Positions 9,323 through 19,027 of a DNA stretch of 64,000 nt are shown here, piece by piece. The notes below the pieces were generated by a model. That model had not been told where the DNA came from. It worked only from the letters and a program-made list of their open reading frames with translations, and did not search any database. Positions within the stretch are counted from its first letter, which is position 1. Each line of letters starts with the position of its first letter. The translations under genes and the position numbers were made by a program. Origin of the DNA: Marinobacter sp. JH2 (GTDB taxonomy: Bacteria; Pseudomonadota; Gammaproteobacteria; Pseudomonadales; Oleiphilaceae). Location: assembly GCF_004353225.1 (NCBI RefSeq), contig NZ_CP037934.1, forward strand, positions 1,426,001 to 1,490,000. Reading direction: 5' to 3'.

Positions 9323-10456
9323 TTAGCTGCGTTTTTCAAGAGGCAGCCATTCCTGATTTTCCGGGCCGGTATAATCCGCACTGGGGCGAATAATACGGTT
9401 CTTGGCGCGCTGCTCTTTAACGTGGGCCGTCCAGCCAGATACCCGCGACATCACGAAGATGGGTGTAAACAACTCGGTCGGAATGCCCATAAAGTGGTAG
9501 GCCGATGCGTGGAAGAAATCCGCGTTGCAGAACAATTTCTTCTCACGCCACATCACTTCTTCACAACGGACAGAAACGGGGTACAGAACGGTATCACCCA
9601 CTTCTTGCGCCAGCTTCTCAGACCACTGCTTGATAATGCCGTTACGCGGATCAGAATCGGTGTAGATCGCGTGGCCGAAGCCCATGATCTTTTCTTTACG
9701 CTCAAGCATACCCATCAGGCCGGTTTCGGCTTCGTCTGCACTCTTAAAGCGCTGTATCAACTCCATCGCAGCTTCATTGGCACCGCCGTGCAAAGGTCCA
9801 CGCAGGGAACCGATAGCACCGGTGACACAGCTGTGGATATCCGACAGCGTTGAAGCACACACGCGAGCGGTAAAGGTAGACGCGTTGAACTCGTGCTCTG
9901 CGTATAGAATCAGCGACACGTTCATCACGCGCTCATGCAACTCGCTCGGCTTCTTGCCGTGCAGCAGCTCCAAGAAAAGGCCGCCAATAGAGTCGGATTC
10001 GCTGTTCGCAGTATCGATGCGCACGCCTTCGTGGGCAAAGCGGTACCAATAGGTGATGATCGCCGGGAATGCCGCCAGCATGCGGTCGATTTTGTCGTCC
10101 TGCTCACTGAAATCGTTTTCAGTTTCCAGGTTACCCAACACGGAACAGCCAGTGCGCATCACGTCCATCGGGTGAGCGTTGCTCGGGATCTGCTCCAACA
10201 CCGTTTTCAGGGCATCCGGCAGGGATCGCAGGCTCTTAAGCTTAGCCGTGTAGGCATCCAATTCTTGCTGGTTAGGCAGCTTGCCTCGCAGCAGCAGGTA
10301 AGCCACTTCTTCAAACTGGGCATGCTCCGCCAGATCTTTTACGTCGTATCCGCGATACGTCAGGCCGGCACCGGATTTGCCTACAGTACACAACGCGGTT
10401 TCACCAGCCACTTGGCCACGCAGACCTGCTCCACCTAGTTTCTTTGCTTCAGCCAT
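9323..10456 (-). CDS. prpC: 2-methylcitrate synthase PrpC
   Basis: This citrate-synthase-fold enzyme condenses propionyl-CoA with oxaloacetate. Visible motifs are SNAHPMDVMRTGCSVLG, GPLHGGANEAAMELI and MGFGHAIYTDSDPR, which carry the family His and Asp residues. An in-frame TTG lies 15 bp upstream at 10471. I prefer the ATG at 10456 because the GAGGGAG ribosome site sits 6-8 nt before it and overlaps the TTG. The gene is 41 bp downstream of prpB on the same strand, and the 378-residue length is normal for PrpC. Confidence 0.95.
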   Translation of the reverse strand: MAEAKKLGGAGLRGQVAGETALCTVGKSGAGLTYRGYDVKDLAEHAQFEEVAYLLLRGKLPNQQELDAYTAKLKSLRSLPDALKTVLEQIPSNAHPMDVMRTGCSVLGNLETENDFSEQDDKIDRMLAAFPAIITYWYRFAHEGVRIDTANSESDSIGGLFLELLHGKKPSELHERVMNVSLILYAEHEFNASTFTARVCASTLSDIHSCVTGAIGSLRGPLHGGANEAAMELIQRFKSADEAETGLMGMLERKEKIMGFGHAIYTDSDPRNGIIKQWSEKLAQEVGDTVLYPVSVRCEEVMWREKKLFCNADFFHASAYHFMGIPTELFTPIFVMSRVSGWTAHVKEQRAKNRIIRPSADYTGPENQEWLPLEKRS

Positions 10457-10497
10457 GTCGGTCTCCCTCAATATCCAGTTATTAGAGTTTTAACGAT

Positions 10498-11382
10498 TCA
10501 ATCTTTTTTCTGAGTGAACAATTCGTCCAGCTTCTGCTCGAAGTCGTGGTAGTTCAGGAAGTCGTAGAGTTCCATGCGGGTTTGCATCAAGTCTACTACG
10601 TCTTTCTGATCGCCTTTTTCCAGAATGTTCTGATAAACCGTCAGTGCCGCTTTGTTCATCGCGCGGAAAGCACTTAGCGGATACAGAACCATGGCGGCAC
10701 CGGCTTCAGCCAGCTCAGACTTGTTGTATAGAGGCGTAGCGCCGAACTCGGTGATGTTCGCGAGAATCGGCGCATCGATGGCTTCGGCAAAGGCTTTGTA
10801 GTCCGACAGTTCATGGACCGCTTCAGCGAAGATGCCATCCGCACCGGCTTCGATACAGGCTTTCGCACGGTCAATCGCAGCTTCCAGACCTTCTTTCTGA
10901 AAAGCATCGGTACGGGCCATGATGAAGAAATCTTTGTCTTCCCGAGCATCGGCTGCTGCACGGATACGATCTACCATTTCTTCTTTGGAGACAATTTCTT
11001 TGTTCGGACGGTGACCACAGCGCTTTTGGGCCACTTGGTCTTCAATGTGAACCGCGGCCGCGCCTGCACGCTCCATTTCACGAATGGTACGGCCAATATT
11101 GAAGGCGCCGCCCCAACCCGTGTCGATATCAACCAGAAGCGGTACATCGGTGGCTGCAGTAATGCGGCGCACGTCTTCGACAACGTCGTTCATGCTGGTC
11201 ATGCCCAGGTCCGGCAGACCGTAGGATGCATTAGCAACACCACCACCTGACAGGTAAATGGCTTGATGCCCTACCCGCTCAGCCATCATGGCCGCATAGG
11301 CATTGATGGTGCCGACAATCTGCAGCGGTTGGTTTTCTTTCAGAGCGTTACGGAAACGAGCACCTGCGGAAATCTTAGCCAT
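10498..11382 (-). CDS. prpB: 2-methylisocitrate lyase PrpB
   Basis: PrpB (294 residues) cleaves 2-methylisocitrate to pyruvate and succinate, the last step of the cycle. It belongs to the isocitrate lyase/PEP mutase superfamily. The substrate-loop motif KRCGH is present ([11 protein letters not shown], about residue 120), as are [20 protein letters not shown] with the metal-binding Asp residues and [10 protein letters not shown]. It is the first catabolic gene after the GntR regulator, with only 16 bp between them. There are no anomalies. Confidence 0.96.
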   Translation of the reverse strand: MAKISAGARFRNALKENQPLQIVGTINAYAAMMAERVGHQAIYLSGGGVANASYGLPDLGMTSMNDVVEDVRRITAATDVPLLVDIDTGWGGAFNIGRTIREMERAGAAAVHIEDQVAQKRCGHRPNKEIVSKEEMVDRIRAAADAREDKDFFIMARTDAFQKEGLEAAIDRAKACIEAGADGIFAEAVHELSDYKAFAEAIDAPILANITEFGATPLYNKSELAEAGAAMVLYPLSAFRAMNKAALTVYQNILEKGDQKDVVDLMQTRMELYDFLNYHDFEQKLDELFTQKKD

Positions 11383-11398
11383 AATAATTACCTCTTAA

Positions 11399-12079
11399 TC
11401 AGATGGTTAAAACGCCTTCTTCAATCTTTTTCTCAATATTTTGACGGGCGGCGTTGATGTGTCTTTTCATTAAAAATTCGGCGAGTTCACCATCGCGCTG
11501 AGCAATGGCTTCGACGATACTTCGGTGTTCGCCCAGCGCCATATGGGGGCGCCCGGCGGATGTACTTAATCGGTAGCGGTACATGCGTACCATGTAATAA
11601 AGATCACCCAGAAGCATCTGGGCTAACTTTGTGTTTCGGCTGCCGGTGGCAATGCGGTGATGAAAATCGTAATCGCCTTCGGCCTGATAATAGGCTTGCC
11701 CTTGGGCTTCTTCGATCATGGCTTCGTGGCTGTCCAGCGTCGCTAACAAGTCCTGGATTTCCTCATCAGTCATGCGCTCGGCTGCTTGCCGAGCCGCCAA
11801 ACCTTCCATCACTTCACGAATCCGGTACAGCTCGATCAGCTCATCCGCACTGACAGAGACCACCTTTACTCCGGCATGAGGCCGGCGCACTAACAGGCCG
11901 CGGGACTCCAATCGGCCCAGCGCTTCCCTGAGCGGCCCGCGTGTCAAGTTGAATCGAGAGCAGAGCTCGACCTCACCGATTTTTTCGCCCGGCGCCAAAT
12001 CGCCTTTTACGATTGCGGTTTGCAAACAATCGAATGCTTCATCGGCGCGGGTTTGAGCTTGCAACTGAACTTCAGCCAT
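11399..12079 (-). CDS. GntR-family (FCD) regulator of the prp operon
   Basis: The N-terminal winged helix (residues about 8-75) has the GntR signature KIGEVELCSRFNLTRGPLREALGRLESRGLL. An all-helical FCD ligand domain follows, with candidate metal-binding residues in DYDFHHRIA, GEHRSIVEAI and MKRHINAARQ. It is the first gene of the operon and shares its promoter, which fits an autoregulated repressor of propionate catabolism. The expected effector is a methylcitrate-cycle intermediate, but this is inferred. Many proteobacteria use an unrelated sigma-54-type PrpR instead, so I leave the symbol blank. Confidence 0.88.
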   Translation of the reverse strand: MAEVQLQAQTRADEAFDCLQTAIVKGDLAPGEKIGEVELCSRFNLTRGPLREALGRLESRGLLVRRPHAGVKVVSVSADELIELYRIREVMEGLAARQAAERMTDEEIQDLLATLDSHEAMIEEAQGQAYYQAEGDYDFHHRIATGSRNTKLAQMLLGDLYYMVRMYRYRLSTSAGRPHMALGEHRSIVEAIAQRDGELAEFLMKRHINAARQNIEKKIEEGVLTI

Positions 12080-12082
12080 GTT

Positions 12083-12145
12083 TTGTTAACAATCCAAGTG
12101 ATGATGATTCGAAAACTACGCTTCAACACGCAGATTGTCAACAAT
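12083..12145 (-). promoter_or_regulatory. Candidate prp operon promoter with two GntR-type operators
   Basis: Two dyads with the FCD-GntR style TTGT..ACAA half-sites are seen: TTGTTAACAA at 12083-12092 and ATTGTCAACAAT at 12134-12145. On the minus strand a TTGACA -35 box (12136-12141) lies inside the distal dyad and is followed 17 nt later by TAGTTT as a weak -10. A repressor on the distal dyad would block the polymerase. The proximal dyad is 4 bp from the regulator's start codon. Confidence 0.55.
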
Positions 12146-12310
12146 ACACATTGCGGCGAAAGTATAATTGTTAGCAGATATCCGGCCGAAACCTGCTCCA
12201 CCCTTCTTCACGGCCACGAAAGCCTCCATTTAGACACGCAACTTCGCTACACTTAACCCACTTTGTGGGAAGGCTCCCAACAAGCTCGAATCGAATGAAG
12301 GATGAACCCT

Positions 12311-13147
12311 ATGATCAAGAAGTGTCTCTTCCCCGTTGCCGGTTATGGCACACGCTTCCTCCCCGCCACCAAGGCCATGCCCAAAGAAATCCTGCCGGTT
12401 GTTAATAAGCCGCTGGTTCAGTATGGCGTGGAAGAAGCGTCAGACGCCGGCATACACGAATTCGGGTTCGTGACGGGTCGCGGTAAGCGCGCTATCGAAG
12501 ACCACTTCGACATCAGTTACGAATTGGAACATCAAATTGCTGGTTCAGGAAAAGAAGGCCTGCTTACCTCTATTCGCGATCTGATTGACAACAACACCTT
12601 CGCGTTTACTCGCCAGAGCGAAATGAAAGGCTTGGGGCACGCTATTCTGACAGGCCGCAACTTGGTCGGTGACAACCCGTTTGCGGTGGTTCTGGCTGAC
12701 GACTTCTGCGTAGGCCCGGAAAACGACGACGGTGTGTTGAGCCAGATGGTAAAACTGTACAACCAGTTCCGCTGTTCAATTGTCGCCATTGAAGAAGTGC
12801 CTATGGATGAAACTCATAAGTACGGTGTGATTGCCGGTGAATCCATGAAAGACGGTTTGTACCGCATCACCGACATGGTAGAGAAACCATCGCCCGAGAA
12901 TGCGCCGAGCAACCTCGCGATCATCGGCCGCTACATTTTGACGCCAGACATCTTTGAAATTCTGGAGCGCACGCCTCCGGGCAAAAACGGCGAGGTACAG
13001 ATCACTGATGCCCTGCTGGAACAAGCCAAGAACGGCTGCGTGCTGGCGTATCAATTTAAAGGCAAGCGTTTCGACTGCGGCAGCATTGATGGTTTTGTTG
13101 AAGCCACCAACTACGTGTACGAAAATATCTATAAGAAAGGCAAGTAA
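12311..13147 (+). CDS. galU: UTP--glucose-1-phosphate uridylyltransferase GalU
   Basis: GalU makes UDP-glucose from glucose-1-phosphate and UTP, a precursor for polysaccharides such as the EPS locus at the left of the window. The nucleotidyltransferase signature is CLFPVAGYGTRFLPATKA, followed by MPKEILPVVNKPLVQYGVEEA; LADDFCVG and the lysine in VEKPSPENAP are also present. The ATG at 12302 overlaps the GAAGGA ribosome site, so the ATG at 12311, spaced about 8 nt from it, is the likely start (MIKKCLFPVAG, as in other GalU proteins). A TATAAT-like box is at 12163-12168. The gene ends 4 bp before the convergent HTH gene. Confidence 0.93.
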   Translation: MIKKCLFPVAGYGTRFLPATKAMPKEILPVVNKPLVQYGVEEASDAGIHEFGFVTGRGKRAIEDHFDISYELEHQIAGSGKEGLLTSIRDLIDNNTFAFTRQSEMKGLGHAILTGRNLVGDNPFAVVLADDFCVGPENDDGVLSQMVKLYNQFRCSIVAIEEVPMDETHKYGVIAGESMKDGLYRITDMVEKPSPENAPSNLAIIGRYILTPDIFEILERTPPGKNGEVQITDALLEQAKNGCVLAYQFKGKRFDCGSIDGFVEATNYVYENIYKKGK

Positions 13148-13151
13148 GGGC

Positions 13152-13568
13152 CTAGCCCCCTAGCAGCTGTAATACCATGCGCCGGTTATCTGTTGAGGCT
13201 TTACGGAACCGGCGCAGAATTTCGATCTCCTCGTCCGACAATTTCACGCGCTCTATTTCGTACTCCAACTCTTTCAGCGCTTCCGCAAGACCGTCACCAC
13301 TACCAACAACCAAACCCGGCAACTCCAGCTGGTCTGCGTCGCTGTCGTCGTTCATGTCCAGCAATTGTTCGAGGGGTGTTTCTGTTTTTACACACAAATC
13401 CAGTAGTTCGGCCACGCCCGGGTATCGACGTTGCTTTAGCTCCGGTTCCTCCCAACGCTGAACCACAGCTTCTTCTACGCCGCACATGGCCGCAATGTCC
13501 GAACAAGAAAGCTGACCCGCTTCGCGAAGATAGCGCAAGCGACGGTGAAACGATTGCAGGTACCGCAT
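13152..13568 (-). CDS. Small XRE-like helix-turn-helix regulator
   Basis: This 138-residue protein has an N-terminal HTH (RRLRYLREAGQLSCSDIAAMCGVEEAVVQRWEEPE, residues 9-43) and an acidic central linker. The C-terminal helix (LSDEEIEILRRFRKASTDNRRMVLQLLGG) resembles the C-terminal ends of other XRE-type transcription factors. The start is supported by CAGG a few bases upstream. It is convergent with galU, with a 4-bp gap. The target is unknown. Confidence 0.75.
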   Translation of the reverse strand: MRYLQSFHRRLRYLREAGQLSCSDIAAMCGVEEAVVQRWEEPELKQRRYPGVAELLDLCVKTETPLEQLLDMNDDSDADQLELPGLVVGSGDGLAEALKELEYEIERVKLSDEEIEILRRFRKASTDNRRMVLQLLGG

Positions 13569-14115
13569 CCTGATGCCTCTGACCTGTTAGCTGTGGCTTT
13601 TAACAGCCACGAAGCGTTGTGCGTGATGGAGAAGGTTATACGGAAATGTATCGTATATGTCGCTTTCGGCACAACGTATTACTACGGATAGCCGCCACGC
13701 CTCGCCAACCAGACACCATCAATCCCAAACGACACCAGCAATCCGCGAGCACCGATCAAGACCATACCAGTCGAACCCAACGACAACCGGCCCACAGGTG
13801 GTGGGAAACAACCTCTCAGCGCCCCCGGAAACCTCGCCAGACCGTGATAAAGCGGACACAACGACATTGGAACCTGCGAACTCAACGGGCTATTTCGACG
13901 GCAGTCTCAGCTCTGGGGTTCTGGCGACCAATATCTCGAAGTGCCAGGCTCAAACCAGACCAGCATGCCTAACCTGCTGTACTCCAGCCTAAACAACTAA
14001 CAAATCCCCACCGGCTCATGGACGAGCCACTCCCCCTCGGTTTTCGCTGCTTTCTTTTTTAGCGACCTAACGATAAATTGGTCCACCTTTTTATATATGC
14101 AGGCTTTGCCTAATC
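13569..14115. other. Intergenic region without recognised genes
   Basis: This 547-bp stretch lies between two divergent genes, so it must contain both promoters. Two overlapping plus-strand open frames of about 110 codons (13619-13992) are rich in H, T, R and Q with no recognisable motif and no good ribosome site. I do not call them genes. A T-rich run lies near 14050-14060. Confidence 0.4.
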
Positions 14116-15075
14116 ATGTCTGACGCTCACAAATCCGACCTTCTCTTGGTTGTCGTCACGCTTCTAGCGGCGGTCGGCTGGATATTTTCGAAAGAAGCGG
14201 TACTGATGATGCCGCCGCTTTTGTTTATGGCCGTCCGCTTTTTAATTGCCGGTGGTGTGCTGTTTCTTTTGGCCTTGCCCTCTCTGCGCCGCCTGAGCTT
14301 GGATCAAATTCAGCGCAGTATTGGCGTTGGAGCTGTGTTCGGGATTGCGATGACCTGCTGGATCATGGGGCTTTTCCACGGCGACAGCATGGGTGAAGGC
14401 GCTTTTCTGACCAGCCTTGGCGTGGTTATTGTGCCCATACTCGCAAGGCTATTATTTGGTGAAACGCAGCCCATTAGCACATGGATAGCGATACCCATTG
14501 CGGTGTCGGGCTTAGCCCTGCTTTCACTGGAAAACGGTTTCAGGCCGGACCCAGGCCAACTCTATTTTGTCATGGCCGCGTTTATTTTTGCGCTCTACTT
14601 CACCCTGAACACCCGAACCGCTAATCAACGGACAGTGGTGAACAAGCACGGCAAAACCATCGAGAAACAAAAAGTACCTGCCCTTCCCCTCACCGCCATG
14701 GCACTTCTGACCGTGGGTGCAGTTACTCTGGCTGAGTCGGCCATCACCGAACCTTGGGCCGCCACTTTCAACAACCCGCCATCCGTTCTGTACGTGTGGG
14801 TCCTGGCCAGCGCCATTATCGCCACTGCGGGGCGTTTTTTGCTGCAAACCTATGCTCAAAGCTTGTCTGCACACAGCCACGGGGTTGTCATTCTGATACT
14901 GGAACCGGTATGGGTCGCGCTGTTTGCCGCAGGATGGTTTGGCGAGAGCATGAAAACTCTGCAAATAGCCGGATGCGGTCTGATATTCGCTGCTTTATTA
15001 GTCAATCGCTGGAGTGCTCTGCGCCGTGCCATTAAAGGCCTAATGAAAGTGAAAAATACGCCTCAAAGTAGTTGA
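14116..15075 (+). CDS. DMT-superfamily (EamA) transporter
   Basis: This 319-residue inner-membrane protein has about ten hydrophobic segments in two EamA repeats. The first repeat begins at DLLLVVVTLLAAVGWIFSKE and the second at YFVMAAFIFALYFTLN. It is of the drug/metabolite transporter type. The ends of each repeat show family patterns such as VPILARLLFGETQ and LILEPVWVALFAAGWFGE. Substrate is unknown. It lies 45 bp before tRNA-Val and reads in the same direction. Confidence 0.85.
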   Translation: MSDAHKSDLLLVVVTLLAAVGWIFSKEAVLMMPPLLFMAVRFLIAGGVLFLLALPSLRRLSLDQIQRSIGVGAVFGIAMTCWIMGLFHGDSMGEGAFLTSLGVVIVPILARLLFGETQPISTWIAIPIAVSGLALLSLENGFRPDPGQLYFVMAAFIFALYFTLNTRTANQRTVVNKHGKTIEKQKVPALPLTAMALLTVGAVTLAESAITEPWAATFNNPPSVLYVWVLASAIIATAGRFLLQTYAQSLSAHSHGVVILILEPVWVALFAAGWFGESMKTLQIAGCGLIFAALLVNRWSALRRAIKGLMKVKNTPQSS

Positions 15076-15120
15076 CCGATAACAGGATAATCAGTATATT
15101 TCGTCCCCGTTGCAGGACAT

Positions 15121-15197
<77 letters not shown>

Positions 15198-15975
15198 CTT
15201 TTCAATAAGTTACGTGGATTCTGCACAGCCCTTCGCAAAATTTTCGAAAAATTTTCGCAAAATCGTTCTCTCATACAGTGTTTCATTTCATCGCAAATCG
15301 CGTCTTCAAAAGACCAATCAGCCTGTTTGAAACGAGCAATCTCTGGCGCTAAAACGCGCTTCTTTGCACCCTAATCGGGAAGATGCCCCGGCACGCACCG
15401 AAGCATTAATTTAGTGATCCGACCCTGGGCGCAAATGTTTCAGAAGGTGGTATCGATAATGAGCCACTAATAAATACTCCTGTTCATCAGTGTTGAAGAT
15501 ATTACCCGGCCAGGAAATAAGAATAGGGCCAGGTCGAAAATTTAGCCCCCCACCCCCTCGGCTCACCTAAATTCGAAGCAGTTGATGCAATCGCGAGGAG
15601 TGTTGGTTTTCATTCAGAAGCTAAGAATCGTCCATCCATCCGGAAACGAACCTCGACCCTCGACTGCTCTGGGCCCCATTCCCTGCTGCGGGGAACAAAA
15701 TGATATTACCTGGCCGGGACAAACAGAGTGAGCATGCCCAAATGAAACGTGTTTTCCTGCCGAACTAGAATTGTCGACCTTGCGGAATGAGCCCCTACCC
15801 AACAGGTCTCACCTACTCGTTCGTTGGGCGAATACTAACCTCTAACAACCAACGCCCAATTTTCATATCTGTGCAAGTCGCCTAATCACGTGAAAAACGA
15901 AATTAGCCGCACCACTCGCCACTTCAGACACCATACGATAACTCCATCAACACTTAACCTCGATGGAGTCAAAAC
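15198..15975. other. Non-coding region after tRNA-Val with AT-rich repeats
   Basis: No convincing gene is seen. At 15232-15264 two direct copies of TTCGCAAAAT flank a TTTCGAAAAATT core, 35 bp after the tRNA. Two similar blocks, GATATTACCCGGCCAGG (about 15497) and GATATTACCTGGCCGGG (about 15701), have cores that are reverse complements of each other. A hairpin (TTGGGCG/CGCCCAA) lies at about 15823-15860. On the minus strand a frame is open from about 15370 into the tRNA but has no good start. This may be a recombined island edge. Confidence 0.4.
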
Positions 15976-16749
15976 ATGCTAAACGATCAAAAGGTGATTA
16001 GCTTGGCGTCTGAATACTTGCCATTCATCAACATTCCAGAAGAGCTGCTTGCATATTTCGGACACATGGAAAAAAAGCTTTCAGGAATTGATATCCTGGT
16101 CTATTTCTACTATTGGCGGAAATGGCGTTACAAAGACTTCAAAGTTGTCATTTCTAACCAGGATCTGGCTGATCAGCTGGGAGTACATGTCTCGTCAGTA
16201 AAACGTGCAAATGAAAAACTGGTGGAGGCCGGTCTCATCAGGCGCAAATTACAAAAACGAAGGAGCAAATCCAACAATGCAGAGAACCTGCCATCCATTA
16301 CCCTGCCCGCAGTGCCGCGTGAGCTGATAGCGCATTTCAAGTCGAGTCCAATGCGCAAGCCATATCGCGACCCTGCAACGCTTCGTGAAATCACATCATT
16401 CGCTGAGCTACTTCAGATTGCCGAATCAAACGATGCGAATGACGGTGAAGGATCCGCTCTGAAACCCGAGGAAATTAAGCAGAGTATTGCAAAGCTTTTC
16501 GCGAACGAAGAAATAAATATCGATTACTGTGACGAAGAAGCTCTTTTCAACCAGGTAGCATGGAGTATCTACGACGGCCAGCTCAGCGCTCCAGAATTTG
16601 GACCAGACAACAAACGTCTAAGTATCGCGGTCAAATTGATTAAAAATGGTGAATGGGAGAAGCCCAAAAAGTTTCCGGCGAAATATACACCGAAAGGCTA
16701 CTCGACCAATCTGGCGCCCCAGGATCCCTCTAAAGAAATGAGTTTTTAA
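15976..16749 (+). CDS. Winged-helix DNA-binding protein, possible replication/partition-type protein of the accessory element
   Basis: This 257-residue protein has a helix-turn-helix region at about residues 60-95 (VVISNQDLADQLGVHVSSVKRANEKLVEAGLIRR), of the type found at the start of plasmid or phage replication initiators. A basic linker (KLQKRRSKSNN) follows. The C-terminal part ends with a motif-like segment (NGEWEKPKKFPAKYTPKGYSTN). I do not recognise a family. It lies in a gene-poor segment. An AGCCCTGA/TCAGGGCT hairpin (16772-16800) lies just after it and could end its transcript, although no T-run follows. Confidence 0.55.
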   Translation: MLNDQKVISLASEYLPFINIPEELLAYFGHMEKKLSGIDILVYFYYWRKWRYKDFKVVISNQDLADQLGVHVSSVKRANEKLVEAGLIRRKLQKRRSKSNNAENLPSITLPAVPRELIAHFKSSPMRKPYRDPATLREITSFAELLQIAESNDANDGEGSALKPEEIKQSIAKLFANEEINIDYCDEEALFNQVAWSIYDGQLSAPEFGPDNKRLSIAVKLIKNGEWEKPKKFPAKYTPKGYSTNLAPQDPSKEMSF

Positions 16750-17905
16750 TCCTCCTCTCCGAAAGATCTGGAGCCCTGAGAAGATTTCGTTATCAGGGCT
16801 ACCTAGAACCTGCCCTTGGACTCGAATAAATATTAAAATATTAGTTCAATCTTTTAACGCTAAATGTTGTTCTTAAGCATCTCCTCTCCAATCGCTTGGT
16901 AAAACGGCGCGTTCGTGTATTGTGAAATCGACTTGTCAAAAATCTAATTCCACAGGTGTTTTATGAAAGCATTCAGAGTCATCTCGATGACCAACCCCAC
17001 CAACGGGTTCACTCGTGGTCTCGTCGGGCGACATCAAACAATACAACTAGCCTTAAAGGGAGAGTAAAAATGAAATCGATCAATGAAGCGCAAAAGTAGG
17101 CACTGATGACGATGAAACTCACCCCAAGTGCTCCGTAGTGTCCTCCAAATGCACCTGTAATGGACTTTCAGCACGGGTTTATTTACTGCCCTTCCCAGGG
17201 TGTCACTCCTGAGTACACTTCGAGTCCACTTGAAGGCCAGCAACCAATCCGGACCGGATCCTCGCCCCAAATAGTGCCGTACAGCCACAAGGATCATATT
17301 GGTCTTATTGCACTAAATCTGTGTTTACCCGAGTAGACAACCCCCTTCCTGATTCTGATAATAAAGACTCAAACCGAGTGAAATCACCCGGCGAGGTAGC
17401 TGGCCTCGTTAAATCTCAAACAGTACGCGAATCACCGTCAATTCTTGACCGGTATCCTCAGGGCAAAGCCCGATCCAAACTGCTCACAGCAGACGAGCGG
17501 AACTCACTTCCGCCAACCCAATCGCCCTTTTGCGGCATCCCTCATCTCTACGAGCGATCACCGAACGTTAGAGAGATGCACTGACCTGGAACTGGGAACC
17601 CCAGTATTTCCAACACCTCCAAGCCGATCTTCGGACCAGAACTGGTCGAAAACTCCGACTAAAACCGGATTCGAGCGGAATCATTCCCTCGGTGCGTCAC
17701 CACCGGCATGCTCGATTCGACCTGTTCACCCGATGCCAAACTTTCCTTCTGGCATCAAAGTATTGCGTCGTCACGCTGACATAGTGACAACTCCGCCACC
17801 CCAACAACCGGCATTGGCTGGTTAGTTACCCACGGTTCGCAATGATTAGCAAATGTGCTTGCAGCGGCACGATCGACACTCCCAACGATCAGAGGAGATT
17901 TCCCC
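16750..17905. other. Gene-poor region with one possible 34-codon ORF
   Basis: Apart from the hairpin at 16772-16800 there is one plausible small frame at 16963-17067 (begins MKAFRVISMTNP, ends LALKGE), with AGGTG 5 nt before the ATG. A 9-codon frame follows at 17070. Longer open frames at 17034-17297 (minus) and 17321-17825 (plus) lack ribosome sites and family patterns. The region looks like decayed or regulatory DNA. Confidence 0.35.
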
Positions 17906-18022
17906 ATGGTTATGTATCTGACTGCGGTGACGGGGTGGAGTGTCAGCGAGGGAACCAGGCTCTGCCCCAACAGCCGCAGGGTTTGCCTCGCACCAGCTGC
18001 TTTCGATCTCAGACTATTTTAA
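17906..18022 (+). CDS. Possible 38-residue small protein before the integrase
   Basis: An ATG at 17906 is preceded by GAGGAG at 7 nt, the best ribosome site in this segment. The frame (starts MVMYLTAVTGWSVS, ends DLRLF) stops at 18020-18022, 15 bp before the integrase start, so it could be a leader peptide or a translationally coupled small gene. There is no known family and the composition is not clearly protein-like. This is a low-confidence call. Confidence 0.3.
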   Translation: MVMYLTAVTGWSVSEGTRLCPNSRRVCLAPAAFDLRLF

Positions 18023-18037
18023 ACAGGTGATTAAGCA

Positions 18038-19027
18038 ATGAAACGTAAACGGAAAACACCGCGCAGCCAGAAGCGCAATTTCGGCTACGGCAAGCAATTG
18101 CTGTATGCCTGTGTGAGGGCATTAAACGCTCTCTTTGGCCCGGACCAACATTACGGGACGCGCCGAACTCACGGAATTCGAATCAAAATCTTCGTCGAAT
18201 TCTGCCTGCGACATGGCATCCCGGATGCCCGACACATTAATCTTGAGCTTGTTGAGGAATATGGCAACTACCTGCGACACCGCCTTTACAAAACTTACGA
18301 GTGGCCTGACGGTAAGCGCGATGAAGTGATTTCAGTGGCATATGCACACAATCTCATTTCGACGGTGAACACTTGTTTGTACGCGATGCGTCGGGACGAA
18401 AAGTTGCACCTTTCAGCCCGCAGAGCGCTGGGCGTGGCCAGATCAAACGTACGCAAAACCCAGATTCAGGCGGACGCTGCGGATGCAAAGACAGCTGCAG
18501 ATCGCATGGTTGCATCTGGCAATGAACGTGGAGCCGCTGTGGCACTGCTATCACGCGCTTGGGGAATGAGAGCGAATGAGGCCATTCTGCAGGATCTCGA
18601 CCGCATGATGCGAGAGGTAACTGCAACAGGGTCCGCTGCTATCCTGGAAGGTACAAAAGGCGGTAGGAAGTGCCGGAGCCGGATAATTACGGCTGGTGAT
18701 TTTCAGCGCGAGGCGCTCGAACTCGCAATCTCCGTTCGCCCGCAAAGCTCGAAATGCTTGCTGTCGAAAACAGACAACGTGATCAACTTTTACCGTCGGG
18801 AGCTGGGGCGCTGCAGGAGAATCCTAAAAAAATGTGGGATCCCATCCATCCGGGAACTGCGCAGTGGATTCGCACAGGACGTCTACGAAGAAATCGTACG
18901 GGGGCCCAGCCCGCTCCGGGGGCCTATCGGGGATCGGATACTGGATCGTATTGCCCGCGAGTCAGTCGCTCGTCTGCTGGGACATGGCCGACCCCAAGTG
19001 GCCTCTTCCTACATCGGAGGCTACTAA
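18038..19027 (+). CDS. Tyrosine recombinase of the Integrase_1 type (PF12834-PF12835-like)
   Basis: This 329-residue protein has a basic start (MKRKRKTPRSQKRNFGYG), a SAM-like core-binding domain (about residues 15-130) and a catalytic domain. Active-site candidates are R178 in WGMRANEA, R275 in IRELRSGFAQ (position 272 is Arg, not the usual His), H316 in LLGHGRPQ and the nucleophile Y325 in SSYIGGY. This layout fits the integrase-domain family found on integrative elements of proteobacteria. AGGTG lies 8 nt before the ATG. Its stop overlaps the next gene's start (TAATG), so the two are co-translated. Confidence 0.8.
   Translation: MKRKRKTPRSQKRNFGYGKQLLYACVRALNALFGPDQHYGTRRTHGIRIKIFVEFCLRHGIPDARHINLELVEEYGNYLRHRLYKTYEWPDGKRDEVISVAYAHNLISTVNTCLYAMRRDEKLHLSARRALGVARSNVRKTQIQADAADAKTAADRMVASGNERGAAVALLSRAWGMRANEAILQDLDRMMREVTATGSAAILEGTKGGRKCRSRIITAGDFQREALELAISVRPQSSKCLLSKTDNVINFYRRELGRCRRILKKCGIPSIRELRSGFAQDVYEEIVRGPSPLRGPIGDRILDRIARESVARLLGHGRPQVASSYIGGY

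Noticed and set aside
15820..15865. attC-like hairpin (TTGGGCG/CGCCCAA) as a sign of an integron
   Set aside because: There are no RYYYAAC/GTTRRRY core sites in the right order, and no IntI or cassette array is present.
17321..17825. Two overlapping plus-strand frames before the integrase
   Set aside because: No ribosome site, low-complexity S/P/R-rich composition and no recognisable motif.
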